Source: Colocasia esculenta | Taxonomy: Eukaryota > Streptophyta > Magnoliopsida > Alismatales > Araceae | Assembly (NCBI GenBank): GCA_014218235.1 | Contig: CM024766.1 | Coordinates: 65,647,207-65,711,206, forward strand | Reading direction: 5' to 3' | Length of the DNA stretch: 64,000 bases | Shown: one piece after another, positions 36,755 to 49,501 of the stretch | Layout: each line of letters opens with the position of its first letter | Position numbering within the stretch: position 1 is the first letter of the stretch | Made by a program: the position numbers and the translations under genes | Notes under the pieces: model-generated | The model's database searches: none | The model's input: the letters and a program-made list of their open reading frames with translations, nothing else | Told to the model about the DNA's origin: nothing

Positions 36755-39700
36755 ATGTCGTATGAGAATCGGTCATGGATGTACCATGGAATAGTTAACA
36801 GAGTTGTGACAGAGAAGTTTAAAGATGGAGTTGACAGTTTTATTCGGTTTGCATTGAAGAATTCATCAGTAGCAGTTGATCCGATGGGTAACATCTGATG
36901 TCCCTGTTTGGCTTGTAAGAACAGAAAGTGGATATCGACATGGGATGTGCAACATCATTTGTATACGAGAGGATTTATTGCCTATTATGAGTTATGGTCG
37001 TCTCATGGTGAGTTTAATGTCCAGTCATATGAACCGGCCAACTTTGCCTCCACAAGTACATACGTAGACATGGTTGTCGATGTTGCTGGTCCGGAGTTCA
37101 ATATTCATGATGACCAAACAAATGAAGAAGTGTCAAATAATACGGCTCAGAGATTTTATCATTTACTTCAAGATGCTGATGAGCCATTATGGGATGGTTG
37201 TGAGAAGCATACACGGTTGTTTGCAGTGTCGCAGCTACTGAATTTGAAGTCTGAATTTCATATGAGTGAGACTTATTTTGATCGACTTCTCTTACTCGTC
37301 AAGAGTATGCTTCCTCAATCAGAGAAGTTGTCCGATGATTTTGATCGTGCGAAGAAGATGGTGAATGATCTGGGGTTTGGTTTTATAAAAATTGATGCAA
37401 GTCCTAATCATTGTATGTTGTACTACAAAGATGATGTAGATAAGACATCATGTGTATCTATAAGCATGATAGATTCAAGCCTAAGAGAGGAGACAAGCCA
37501 AAGTAGAAGGATGTTCCATATAAGTTACTGCGGTACTTTCCGATCACACCCAGATTGCAGCTGTTGTTCATGTCCCTGAAGACAGCTGGACATATGACTT
37601 GGCATGCGGAAAGAGTCCGTCGTGATGATGGTGAAATCAGTCATCCTGCCGATGGCGAAGCTTGGGCTCATTGTAGCTTTACTCATCCTTACTTCTCAAG
37701 GGATCCACACAACGTACGGCTGGGTTTATGCACGAACTTCAATCCATTCGGAGGCACGGTGGCATCTTACTCATGTTGGCCAGTATTTTTAACACCGTAC
37801 AACCTTCCGCCAGGCATGTGCATGAAGCATGAGAATCTCTTCCTTTCATTGCTGATTCCTGGTCCAAAAAGTCCAGGAAAAAATTTAGACATATATCTCA
37901 GACCATTGATTGATGAGCTGAAATTGTTATGGTCGGATAGGGTTCTCACTTATGATGCATCTAGAAAACAGAATTTCAATTTGAAGGCTACATTAATGTG
38001 GACAGTGACTTTCTAGTGTACGACATGTTATCTGGCTAGAACACACATGGGAGGTTGGTATGTCCTTATTGTATGGAGGATTCAAAATCATTCGTGTTGA
38101 AATCTGGGGGAAAAGCATGTTGGTTCGATTGTCATCGTCGGTTTCTACCAAGTGACAATCCTTTCTGAAAGCAGAAGGATTCATTTATGAAAAATACAAT
38201 TGAATTAGATGAGGTAGATATGGAACGGGTGTCTGGTGGAAACATGGCGAGATGGGTCCAGAACTTACCGACTGTATCACAACTGGATGGTAGTACCTGA
38301 CAAATCCCAGGGTTTGGGAAGGATCACAATTAGGTGAAGCAAAGTATCTTTTGGGAATTGCCTTATAGGTCAACACTTTTGATACGACATAACCTAGACG
38401 ACATGCATATAGAGAATAATGTTTTTGATAATGTGTTCAACACAATTATGGACGTCAAAGGCAAAATGAAGAATAACGTCAAGGCACGAATGGATTTGAA
38501 AGTACTTTACAGATGTCCAAAACTAGAACTGCAGCATGTTAGAGGAAAAGTAGTTCAACCTAAAGCTTCATATGTGCTTGGGGCCAGACAGATTAAGGAA
38601 GTGTGCCAATGGTTGAAACAATTGAGATTTTCGGATGGATATGTCTCGAATATTTCCCGTTGTGTTAATGTCAACGAGGGGAAAATATACGAAATGAAGA
38701 GTCATGGCTGTCATGTTTTCATGCAAAGATTGATTCCAATTACTTTTTGTGAGTTGTTGCCGAAGCAGATATGGGGAGCAATGACCGAGCTGAGTCAATT
38801 CTTTAGGATTTTATGTGCATCAGAACTGAGACTTCATGACTTGCAAAATATTGAGCAAAACATAGTATAGACAGTCTGTAAATTAGAGAAGTTATTTTCT
38901 CCAGCATTCTTTGATTCAATGGAGCACCTGATCATCCATTTGCCATATGAGGCTAGAGTTGGAGGACTAGTACAATTTTCGATGGATGTATCTGTTTGAG
39001 AGGTATATTCCTATATCTCAATTTATTCACATTACAATAATCTTTTATATTTCATATGTATTCATTTGAATTGTTGTCGTAGGTGCATGCACGATCTTAA
39101 GATGAAGGTCCGCAACAAAGCACAAGTTGAGGGATCCATTACCCAGGCGTACCTTATTGAAGAGAGATCAAACTTTTGTTCGATGTACTTTGACACGGAA
39201 ATATGAACTCAACACACTCACCTCCACGTAATGATGATGGTGGAGATTCAATGTGTCTGACCGACTCTCTATATTCAAGTGTCCTGGATGAGTGTTCGGA
39301 TATTCATCTACTCGCGCACTCAAAGACAGAGAGTTGGTAGCTGCGGAGATCTACATCTTCATGAACTACGTAGAACTAGACCCTTACATTGAGTAAGCTC
39401 TCAACACTAATGTCTTTATGTATGTACCTCATTTTTTTGCAAATCGCAGAACTTAGAGGTTGTGTTGCATTTTCATTGTAGAGAGTTTGACTCAGTCATA
39501 CTGCAACGGAATCCACGTCTGACTGACGTGCAGGTTGAAAAGGAACGGGAGAAGTCTTTTGCTACTTGGTTAAGATATCGAGTAAGTCTCTAAATATTTT
39601 GATGCATAAGTGTTATGTTCTTATGCATAACTTGTTCATAGTTGTCATTGTCTATCCCTTTTTTTAATAATAGGTTGAACAAGGCTTTATTACTGATTCA

Positions 39701-40442
39701 AGAGTACAAGAGGTCAGTAATGGGCCCTTGAAGATTGTACGTGTTTATCCAGGCTACATTGTGAATGGATACCAATTTCACACGAGAGATTATGGACGGA
39801 ATAAGTCTACGATGAACAACGACGTATGTGTGAAGGGAAGTGCCTTCAATGAAAATGAAGTAGACTATTATGCATTCTCGAAGAAGTCATTGAACTGTAA
39901 TTTTTGGGACAAGGCAACCATGTATTTCTCTTCAAGTGTCATTGGTTCGATCCGACTTCTATTCGTAATGACACAACATATGGGATCGTCGATGTCAAAC
40001 ATAAGTCCAAGTTGAGTACATATGAGCCATTTTGGCAGCACAAGCCCAACAAGTTTATTATTCGAACTATTCGTCCCTCAAATTGAGAGATTGGTGGGCT
40101 TCTTGTAGAGTGAAAACAAGACTATTCCCTGGGTATGAGCTTCTTCCAGCTGATGTAGTGCTCAAAGAGGTTAATGACAATTTTTTCCAATCAGACTGGA
40201 GTGACGCACGAGAGTTTGCTCCTTCTTCACAGTTCAATAAAGATGATATAAATGAACCAATTTGCTTATATAAGGATAACGAAGAGGAAGAAGTTGACCC
40301 AAATGCCCTTGACAATCATGCTGTTGAGCGGGAGGTGGAGTCTGATGAGGAGGAAGAGTGGACCGATGATGAGGACCAAGAGGATGACGAAGATGACGCT
40401 GAATTAGACATATCATCAACATCTGATGATGAATATAGATAA
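36755..40442 (+). pseudogene. TNP2-like CACTA transposase of CACTA-3, degraded
   Basis: Transposase of the element. From ATG 36755 (MSYENRSWMYHGIVNR) the transposase-associated domain reads FKDGVDSFIRFALKNSS, a TGA stop at 36896-36898, then CPCLACKNRKW. The Transposase_21 core follows in another frame: MTWHAERVRRDDGEISHPAD, NVRLGLCTNFNPFGGTVASY, FLTPYNLPPGMCMKHEN and LLIPGPKSPGKNLDIYLRPL (37590-37960). Next come STLLIRHNLDDMHIENNVFD (38370), a DUF4218-like part with GCHVFMQRLIPI and EARVGGLVQF, and intron-separated exons from 39083 with KAQVEGSITQAYLIEERSNF. A DUF4216 region (GYQFHTRDYGRNKSTMNND, near 39770) and an acidic tail (DEEEEWTDDEDQEDDEDD) ending at 40440-40442 close the gene. At least three frameshifts (near 37465, 38000, 39990) and several stops, including TAG at 38868-38870, kill it. 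The core missing from CACTA-1 is present here. Confidence 0.88.
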
Positions 40443-40639
40443 TATTATAAAATTTTGTAAGAACTGAGTACTGTTGATAATTATATGTTATTAAATAGCG
40501 ACTTCAAATTTGAGTGCTGATGTTTTGTTATATCGTTATTGTTCTCAATAGAGATATAGTGCGTGGAGGACATAGTGGGAGGGGGTCCATCTCGTCCGGT
40601 GCACCCTCTACTTCTATAGGCCGAGGGTCTACGCCGATA

Positions 40640-40917
40640 GGTATATATGTACCCAACTCAATTCTTTTAGTTTACTATGTATATTAACCTTATATTTTTT
40701 AACGTGCGTAAAATCGATGCAGGATCTGCCTCCCGATTACGTCGGTTGTCCCAACGACAGGTATATATATATATATATGTACCCAAACCCAAAACTATCT
40801 ATATTACTGTTCATATTAACTTTATATTTTCCAACGTGCATATAATTTTGCAGGGTTCGCCTCCTCGACTACGCCGGTTGTCCTGGCGACACGTATATAT
40901 ATATATATATATATTAT

Positions 40918-40956
<39 letters not shown>

Positions 40957-41085
40957 CCAAACACAAAACTCTCTATATTATTATTCATATTAACTTTATA
41001 TTTTCTAACATGCATCTAATTTGTAGGGTCCGCATCACACCCAGTAGCGTCACCTGTCCCATCCCATTCAGTAGTAGGTACATGC
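40640..41085 (+). repeat. Triplicated exon-plus-intron unit of about 150 bp
   Basis: The block GTATATAT...ACCCAAA...CTATATTA...TTAACTTTATATTTTC...AACGTGCAT...GCAGG followed by a 40-50 bp exon (TCTGCCTCCCGATTACGTCGG...) occurs three times, the third copy more changed. Each copy carries its own GT donor and AG acceptor. A (GT)n run lies at 40919-40954 inside the third intron. Confidence 0.75.
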
Positions 41086-42164
41086 ATGTTTCCCTACTAT
41101 GGTATGTTTCTTGTCTTCCAATTTTATTAATAATAATGTATTTAATATTTTCAACAGAGGTGGAGAGCCATCATCCAGTGGCGGAGGAGGTGGCTAAGCC
41201 AGCTGTACGCCAGCCATGTTGGATTTCTGGGTAAACTTGATCACTTCAAACTTACTGTATTTGTTATTTATGTTATATAGTTCATGTAGAAAATTAATGT
41301 GCAATTGTAGGGGGATAATAGATCCAGGATCTGCTTCCCGCTATATTACATCGTTGCTGCACGCACACATTTCAGGATCAGTGGACTCATTGAAAGAGTT
41401 CCCTTGTCCGTCTGGGATCTGTTATTTGACATGTTCATGGTATTATTATTTTTTGCTGATGTGAAGTCATTTCTTTAATTACTATCTCTCTTTGTTAGTA
41501 CAAAAAGTTGAGTAATTTCATTTCTAAACAGTGGAGGTACATGTTCATGAGACCAGAGGATCTCCCTCGGTCACGAGTCGTTTGGGATTCTACTGCCCAG
41601 ACTAATTTCAAAAAGTCGATGTGGGAGGCTGAGGTCAAGGCAGCGAAGATCACAGGCAGCCAGGATCCTACAGCTTGGATGGATTATGGCCCGGTGTGGA
41701 TGAGGAGGGACTATTGGGAGTCCCTTTGTCATCGTTGGGCAATTGGACCATGGCAAGAGAGGTCACAAGCGGCTAAACACAATCGGGCAACTCATCCGGA
41801 AAGAATGTGCATACTTGTGGGTTGGTTTCTTATGCGATCCACAACTAAAAATTGGTAAGCATATTAACTTTCAATTGCTTAATACATTAATTATTATTGT
41901 GAAACTAACTACTTTTGTTGAATTCTAAGCATCACGAGCTCGAGCGTGCCCCTACATTTTGTGAGTTATTTGATCGGACTCATAAGCAGAAGGGGACGGA
42001 TGACTATGTCAACGAGAGTGCTCGCACGATTGCCGTAAGTCAAAATATAATTTTGAATTCAATTTAGATATAAAAAATATGATTTAAATAATATATTTTT
42101 AATTTATTCTACAGGAGACTTATGATAGGACGATGGCAGATCGCTATGCAGAGGGCACTCCTTA

Positions 42165-43665
42165 TTCGGATTTTCGGTTTGGGTTCGGTGCTCAAACCAC
42201 AAATCTTAGAAAAACCTAAGTGTAAATGATCAGAACTCACAACTTGGCGATCCAAAATCAGAAATAGGGATCTGATCGGTGTGCCGTTCGGTCTGACACG
42301 ACCGGGTGGGTAAGAGTGACGTGTGGAAACTGACGGAAACCTAATCGGATTCCCGGTTTGGGTTCGGTGCTCAAATCACTAATCTAAAAAAAACCTAAAT
42401 GAAAAGGATAGGAACACGCAACCTGGGGGGGGGGGGGGGGGGGGGGGGGTCAAAAATCAGAAATAGGAATCCGATTGGCGTGTCATTCTTTTCGACACGA
42501 CCGGGTGGGTGAGAGTGACGTGTGGGAACTGATAGAATCCTATTCGGATTCCCGGTTTGAGTTCGGCGCTCAAATCACTAATCTAAAAAAAAATTAAATG
42601 AAAAGGATCAGAACACGCAACCCGAGAGTCCAAAATCAGAAATAGGGATCCGATCGAATGCCGTTCACTCCGACGCTACCGGGTGGGTAAGAGTGACGTG
42701 TGGGAACCGACGCAATCCTACTCGGATTCCCGGTTTGGGTTCGGCGCTCAAATCACTAATCTAAAAAAACCTAAATGAAAAGGATCAGAAAACGCAACCC
42801 AGGGGTCCAAAATCAAAAATAGGGATCTGATCGGCGTGTCGTTCACTCCGACCGACCGGGTGGCTAAAAGTGACGTGTAAGAACTGGCGGAATTCTATTC
42901 AAATTTTTGGTTTCGGTTCGGTGCTCAAGCCACTAATCGTAAAAAAAACCTAAGTATAAATGATCAGAACACGTAACCCAGTGGTCCAAAATTAGAAATA
43001 AGATCCGATCAGCGTGCCGTTCAGTTCGACACGACCGGATGGGTGAGAGTGACGTGTGGGAACTGACAGAATCCTAATCGGATTCCCGATCTAGGTTCGG
43101 CGCTCAAATCACTAATCTAAAAAAAATCTAAATGAAAGGATTTAGAACACGCAACCTAAGGGTTCAAAATCATAAATAGCGATCCGATCGGCGTGCCGTT
43201 CACTCCGACACGACCGGGTGGGTGAGAGTGACGTGTGGGAACTGACGGAATTCTATTCGGATTCCAAGTTTGGGTTCGGCGCTAAACCACTAATCTTAAA
43301 AAAAACCTAAATGACAAGGATCAGAACACACAACCCGGGGGTCCAAAATCAGAAATAAGGATCCGATCGGTGTGTTGTTCGCTCCGACACGACCGGGTGG
43401 GTGACAGTGACGTGTAGGAACTGACGGAATCCTAATCGGATTCCTAGTTTGGGTTCGATGCTCAAATCACTAATCTATAAAAAAACCTAAATGAAAGGAT
43501 CAGAACACGCAACCCGGGGGTCCAAAATCAGAAATAGGGACTTGATCGGCGTGCCGTTTGCTTCGACACGACCGGGTGGGTGAGAGTGACGTGTGAGAAC
43601 TGACGGAATTCTATTTAGATTTCTGGTTTGGTTCGGCGCTCAAACCACTAATCTTAAAAAAAAAA
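42165..43665. repeat. Tandem array of about 178 bp in the last TNPD intron
   Basis: Eight full units and a partial one, each starting near TTCGGTTTGGGTTCGGCGCTCAAATC and holding CACGACCGGGTGGGTGAGAG and GACGTGTGGGAACTGACGG. Start points are near 42173, 42353, 42552, 42730, 42907, 43086, 43265, 43445 and 43622, so the period is 177-180 bp except where a run of 25 G (42425-42449) lengthens one unit. The first copy overlaps the end of a TNPD exon (DFRFGFG). Confidence 0.92.
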
Positions 43666-43858
43666 TCCAGTGTAAAGGATCGAAATATTTTCTAATTAAA
43701 CTTAGTGAATATTCATATGTTTTAAATTTAAAGTTTTTTAAAATTAATATTTGTATATTTTTTTATTTATGTTTCTAATATATATTTTTTAATAGGATCC
43801 TCCAGCACCTGACGATCATAAGGTGGGGAGAGCGGACGATCCAGCAGATCTTTCTTGA

Positions 43859-44009
43859 TTTTTATTCTTATTATTGTGTATGTTTTATATTTATTGTGAT
43901 GGACGATTTTATGTTAATTGTTATTTATTGTGTGATGTTCGTATGATTTTATTTTTAGCAAGTTTTTTAATTTATCATTGTTATTTAATTATATTTTTAA
44001 AAACATTAA
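43859..44009. other. AT-rich 3' flank of the TNPD gene
   Basis: AT-rich sequence between the TNPD stop and the right subterminal repeats. It may hold the transcript 3' end. No clear polyadenylation signal stands out. Confidence 0.4.
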
Positions 44010-44467
44010 GAAGGCTATTCCGACGGATTATTCGAAGGACCTTATCGTCGAAAATAACATCGGCATACAAGACTGTCGATAGACTAATCCGTCAGTAAAA
44101 CCGTCTGATTTTTCGACGGTTTACCGATGAATATTTCTGTCAGAACCTACCTACTACCGATGGTTATTTCCGTCGGCGAATCTGTCAAAAGGTCCGATGG
44201 ATTTTCTGACCGAATTATCCATCGGAATTTACTGATAGATTTATGTCGTCGATAAATTGGTCGGAATCTTTTTTTTTTCGATGGATGTTTCCGACGAATA
44301 TTTCTGTTAGAAATACCGACGGATTTCCGACTGATTTTTTTCCTGTTGGTAATTTCTGACGCTTTTTTTCCGACGGACTCTTTCCAACGGTAATTTGCCG
44401 GAAGTTGTCGGAAGGCGTGTTTTCTGACGGAATCATTCCGTCAGAAAAACTGCTTTTTATTGTTGTG
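44010..44467. repeat. CACTA-3 right subterminal repeats and terminus
   Basis: About 20 copies of CCGACGGAT, TTCCGTCGG, TTTCTGACGG and inverses. The end TTTTTATTGTTGTG at 44454-44467 is the inverse of the left end. CAT follows as target duplication. Confidence 0.87.
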
Positions 44468-44470
44468 CAT

Positions 44471-46182
44471 TTAGAATTTATGGAGTCTCAATTAGAATAA
44501 AGTTTTGCTCATTATCTATGTGATGAGAACAAATTTTACAATCTTACTTAAGTCGTAAAGACTTGTTTATATTCTTTTTGAACTTAAAAGAATATCTTCT
44601 TAAACTATTAATTTTAAACTTATCTAATGGAGCAAGTTATCACTTTATAGCCACTTAATCAATAGATCTAATTCAAACAGAGAAACGTGAGTGAGCTTCA
44701 TATTCAAACTCTCATTTAATGTTCTTTGAATGAAATTATTTTATGAAAATATTATATGTTGCATTTCCTCAAAATATGTTGACTTTAAAGGCTACACGAA
44801 GGTTACTTTCTGCAGCTATTTACTACTGATAGAAGATATCCTAGATATGAACAACCAGCAAAATGAGGTTAAGACAACCCACTCCTCTAGAAGATATTTA
44901 CATGAAGGAGAAGAAAGTCTTCCATGCATTAATTGCTAGTTATGAGTACCCTGCAAGCCAACTCACATTTGCGATGTCACTTATAATCTTGTACTAATAT
45001 CTTTTGGTAATAATATTAATGACATTTTCTCACTCTATATTATATGCATGTGCTGATATTTATATATTGTGATGTCCATGGATCTATGCAATGAGGAATA
45101 GGATCATGATGAGATCATGATAATGAGACCTATTCTCTTCCAAAATAGATCCTAAATATTCATAGTCATAGGTTACTTGAGAAGGACATCGAGATAACCA
45201 GATAGACTAGTGTGCTATATGACCATCCATATGATGGAGGTAGCTGGTCCCATAGCTCCTTGTGTGGAGACACTAGGGGTATAGTACAGATGCTCATTGG
45301 AGGATAAGTTCACAAAATGATCCACTCTTGGAATGTTGTATGGTTGATGATACCTAATTATCAGACAATGATTCCATGGTTCCAGTTGTGTAGTTGGTCC
45401 TTTGACTTGAGACACCAGAGATGCATTTTTTGACTACTTCATTCTTTGATACTAAACTTATAGGTCTGATAGTTCTAGATTTAGTAAAATTGGTTATTAG
45501 GAATGGTAGCCAACCTTAAGAAGGCAACTGAGTGTCAAAAAAGAATCATCAACTCTCAGTATGCGAGGAATATCCAGTGTGTTCTTACTCAGGCAAATCC
45601 CTGGCCATTTTCAATTGAATTGAGAAAGAAGGAGTTCTCTGAGAGAATATGATAAGAGTAAGACTCAGATGAATTTCGTAAAAGCCTGATTGTACCATGC
45701 TTAATAGTCCATGGGATATTAGATGGATGAAAGACTAATGGTACATGGTAACTGAGGGCAAACATGTCCAATAGATTATATCCTCCTGTACCATTTAGGG
45801 ACTATGGCGTAGTGGCCTAGTACATACAAAGTCGATTAGTTAAGTGAATTATTTGTTGATTATATGATCTGTGTATGACATTTAATTCTTACAGGCCCTT
45901 ATGCCCCTATAGCTATCACACCCCTACCATCGGTTAAGCTCAAAATTAGCCTAAAAAGTGAGATAAGGATAGACCGAATGAATTTTTTATAAACAAAGGA
46001 AGTGGAACAAAAGAACAAATACCATATAAGATCAATCTTTTAAGATCTTCAGATGCTTCATACTGATTTCTAAATGACAATCATCCTTCAATGTTGTGAT
46101 CATCTCAAATACTTAGCTTCTATGTTTTGAAAAATGGTAAAAGTAGTAGTGAGTCCTAAAACCCAGTAGGCCCATTCAGTGC
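44471..46182. other. Non-coding, probably old LTR-type sequence
   Basis: 44471-44500 continues the GAGTC array broken by CACTA-3. The rest has no credible frame. 45060-45900 has the texture of an LTR or other non-autonomous element, but no terminus or family is recognisable. Confidence 0.4.
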
Positions 46183-46349
46183 AATGTACAACCAAGAGGG
46201 GAGGGGTGAATTGGTTGACTACCAAATAAAACTTTAAACTAATTTGATAGTCCAATAACGAGCACAACTCTCACACACATAAGGATATGTAAAATAAATG
46301 TTGTGGGAAGTTTCTCAACCCAAAGAATAAGAGAATAGAGTAGAAACAC
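46183..46349 (-). mobile_element. Start of a copia-like LTR remnant, left piece
   Basis: TGTACAACCAAGAGGGGAGGGGTGAATTGG resembles the Sirevirus LTR 3' end read in reverse (TGTTGCCCAG...GGGGGGGTGAATGG at 50383). It is cut at 46350 by a solo LTR. Its last five bases (AACAC) are the target duplication. Confidence 0.5.
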
Positions 46350-49300
46350 TGTAACGGCCCTGGATATTTATACCCAATAAGGGTCCATATCCAGATCCGT
46401 CTCCCGCGAACGGACCAAAGTCTCGCACGGGATAGCTCATACGCGTGTCCAGGAAGAATATAAAAGACAAACCACAACAGTAAGAGACACAAGAAAAGAT
46501 ATGTGCTCATATCTGCTTATACAATTTACAACTATCCAATTACATTATTACATGTCCAAATTAAAAAGAGTACAACTACCTGGGGCATACCCCGAGGGAG
46601 TACAAGCTCACAAAACTGTACTAACACTACTGCTGGTGGTACAAGTCTGTCACAACACCTCCTCAAGCGACACCAACGGTAAACCCTAAAAAGAACTGTA
46701 AGGGAGTGAGCCTCAACAAGTCACTGGCTCAGTAGGGAACCACCTAAAACCATACACAACTCAGGAGAACCTCAATCTCAACGGGTCTAATTGGCAACAC
46801 CGGAAGCCACACCATATCATGCTCACAGCAAAGCATAATTAACAATACTAAACATAATTAACTTAGTTGCTGCAAATCTCAGAAAGATGAAGAGACAACA
46901 GCACCACAAGCCTCACAGGCACACCACCTCAATAGCTGGTCGCCTAAGCTGTAAGCCACACAGGCAAAGCATTGCCTAAGCTACTAGCTTCACTGGCAAG
47001 CTTCTAAACATATGGGCAACAGGATTGCTAACCAAAAGCTAATCCTTTATTCCCTTAAATCATGATGTATCAAATATCACACTTTAAGAAACAGGACTGG
47101 CTATCACGATACCAATCTATCGCGCACTAAACCTTATTCAGAAACTTATCCAAGGAAGGGTAAAACACAACAAGTGGAAGGTCTCACTGCATGACCTCCA
47201 CTTCACCATTTAAAAAGGCTAGTACTTAACGTACTACATGAAACCAGTACCCACAAAGAGTACAGGTAGCTACCACCACAAGGTACCACCACGGAACACA
47301 AACACACCACGGAACATAAACACAACTATGCCACCACGAGGGCACACCACTACCAGTCAAACCACAACCAGTGAGTCTCTGCTCACTAACCACAATAACA
47401 ACCGTGCCAACACCATGGCACACCTTAACGGGTAAAATTACAATTAACACACGCTATAGCCAATAGCAAAGCACGAGTCAGAAAGCACGACGCCACCACA
47501 CGGGACAGACCACTGGTTCATGACGCCAGTATCCAACCCAGACAACACAACACAAGAACTACCTCTCAGTCTCGCAGTCACGGACGTAAGGTCCAACTAC
47601 AGCTCCACAACACATGTAAAGCCAAAGAACTGTGGAGACCAACCAAACCACCACAACCTATAGGTCACACACCCTGCAGGCCCATGCCTGGCACCTTTAG
47701 AGACTCTGGCCTGAGCTCTCTAAAGTGAGGCACTGGTAACAGGATTAGCCAGGGCCCAATACGTCTACTAGTGTCCGTAACCCCCAGCTACGAGCGCGCT
47801 ACAAGTGACTAAACACAAACTCTCACAAGTCACTGTCCCACTACCGTCTTTCCCTCAGCCGGACGACAACTCTCCCCAAGAGTGAGGGTGTCCAGGAAGA
47901 CGACAAGACCTCGACGGTACCACTACACCGGGACAAGCCCCGAGCACACACAGGTGCCTGCTCACATAAAACCTGGGGCTCCCAACTAAAGAGGCATTCC
48001 GGAATAGGCGCCGGACCACCAAACTCAGCAATGCACAAACCACGATATATATACTTATATATTCTTTATTACAAACCATAGTACAAATATCAAGAATAGC
48101 TTAACCTCGATCACCCTGTGATCTACAACCACCTCACAGCAATACACATGTAAACTACGATAATCATTTATAAACTGGCGTATCATTAGTCATCACATGA
48201 CCTCCTTGCCACATACATACCATACACTAACTATACTTAACTCTTAACCTTACTTACATTACATTAATTAAACCATCTCTATTAGTCCACAAAGGATGCT
48301 ACAAGGACTAAGGCTAGGTTCATACTGGACCATCATTGCCTAGTCACCACGACAACCAGTGCATGTGCCATGCACACACACACACCTACATACGCGAAAC
48401 ACCACCACAACGGAGTATGTGCCATGCACATCTTCAAACCACGTAAACACACACCACACACACCACACACACACCACACTATTTATATGTCATGCTTTAG
48501 AGGTGTTACAGGTGCCAAAGCACCTCACACCACGATAACACCACACCGAATATGTAAACCACCTACTAACCATGTGGGCAACCTGCTCACAGAGTTTCAT
48601 AAGTGTCAATGCACCTCTTACCGAAACCATGCATGTTAAACATCGATAATCGGATATCCATAATACGAAAAGCACGCAAAGTAGAATCCTCGGCTATGAT
48701 CGTGACAGAGGCCATGACCGCCTTATAATCGTGACGCCATGATATGTCGCGATAAAAAATCCTGTCGCGATGGGTCGGCCTATCGTGATCTGATCGCGAC
48801 AGCAGGGTCCGTCGCCTTCTCAAGCGAAAACCCTAATCCGGGAACCATCTCTGGATCTTCCATGCAAACAACCCTAAATCCCGTTTCAACCCAGTTTTCA
48901 TGCTCATTTCACCTCCTAGACATGGTATCTACTGCTTTTAAACCAGTAAACAAGCCAATATGCAATCTACGCAACAAATCATGGTAGAACTCCCTACCTT
49001 CATGAAGAAACGCGTTAGTCCATGCATGGCGCGGCATTTCCCCACTCCTCGCGAAGTCCTCGCGTCGAGAGCGCATCGAACACCACGCCGGAACACCGAA
49101 TCGCCCGCAGTAGCTCCTCCCCGTACCTTCCTCACGACCTGATCGCGATCGACTAGGGCGTCGCCTTCCTAATTCTGACGTCAGCAGCTCCACTCCATGC
49201 GCGACACGTGGCGCACATGCAGACGTCGACCCCAGCAGCGGCAACCAGAACGCGACCCCCACTACCGACGCGTTCAGAACGCGACTTACACCGCTGTCGC

Positions 49301-49496
49301 GTTCACATTCAGTGAACCAACGGGCACCACGGGCCTAACCTGCCGGCCCACTAAGCTCCACACAGCGCGCGAAAACCACAACCAAGGCCCAATGACCCCA
49401 TATTGGTCATAAGCACCACACCAAAACCAATAAATGCAGATCCAAACTACCACTAATCAACAATCCGTGAAGATCCGAAAAACGCGCTACGTTACA
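46350..49496. mobile_element. Solo LTR, 3.1 kb, TGTAACG...CGTTACA
   Basis: The ends TGTAACGGCCCTGG and CGCGCTACGTTACA share the inverted TGTAACG/CGTTACA and are flanked by AACAC (46345-46349 and 49497-49501), a 5-bp duplication as for LTR elements. There is no gag or pol inside, no internal second LTR junction, primer site or polypurine tract, so it is a solo LTR. Content is CA-rich (47230-48640) and then CpG-rich with TCGCGAC words (48690-49270). Long LTRs with TGTAAC ends are typical of Tekay/Del-type gypsy elements, but that is inference. Small frames in it have no family. Confidence 0.8.
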
Positions 49497-49501
49497 AACA
49501 C

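Larger units (their letters stand above)
40558..43858 (+). pseudogene. TNPD-like gene of CACTA-3 with repeated small exons and a satellite-filled last intron
   Basis: Ptta/En/Spm (Transposase_24-type) accessory protein. Likely exons: about 40560-40640 (Gly/Ser/Arg-rich), three small repeated exons near 40720-40760, 40853-40893 and 41027-41077, then about 41158-41230, 41311-41438 (to DLLFDMFM), about 41531-41820 (YMFMRPEDLPRSRVVWDST, KKSMWEAEVKAAKITGS, WMRRDYWESLCHRWA), 41931-42033 (HHELERAPTFCELFDRTHKQ), 42116 to about 42190 (ETYDRTMADRYAEGTPYSDF) and a last exon 43796-43858 (DPPAPDDHKVGRADDPADLS, stop TGA). The WESLCHRWA and F-C-E-L-F-DRTH blocks are diagnostic. Exon limits rest on GT/AG sites only. 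Whether the spliced frame is intact is uncertain, and with a dead partner transposase it is probably not maintained. Confidence 0.72.
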
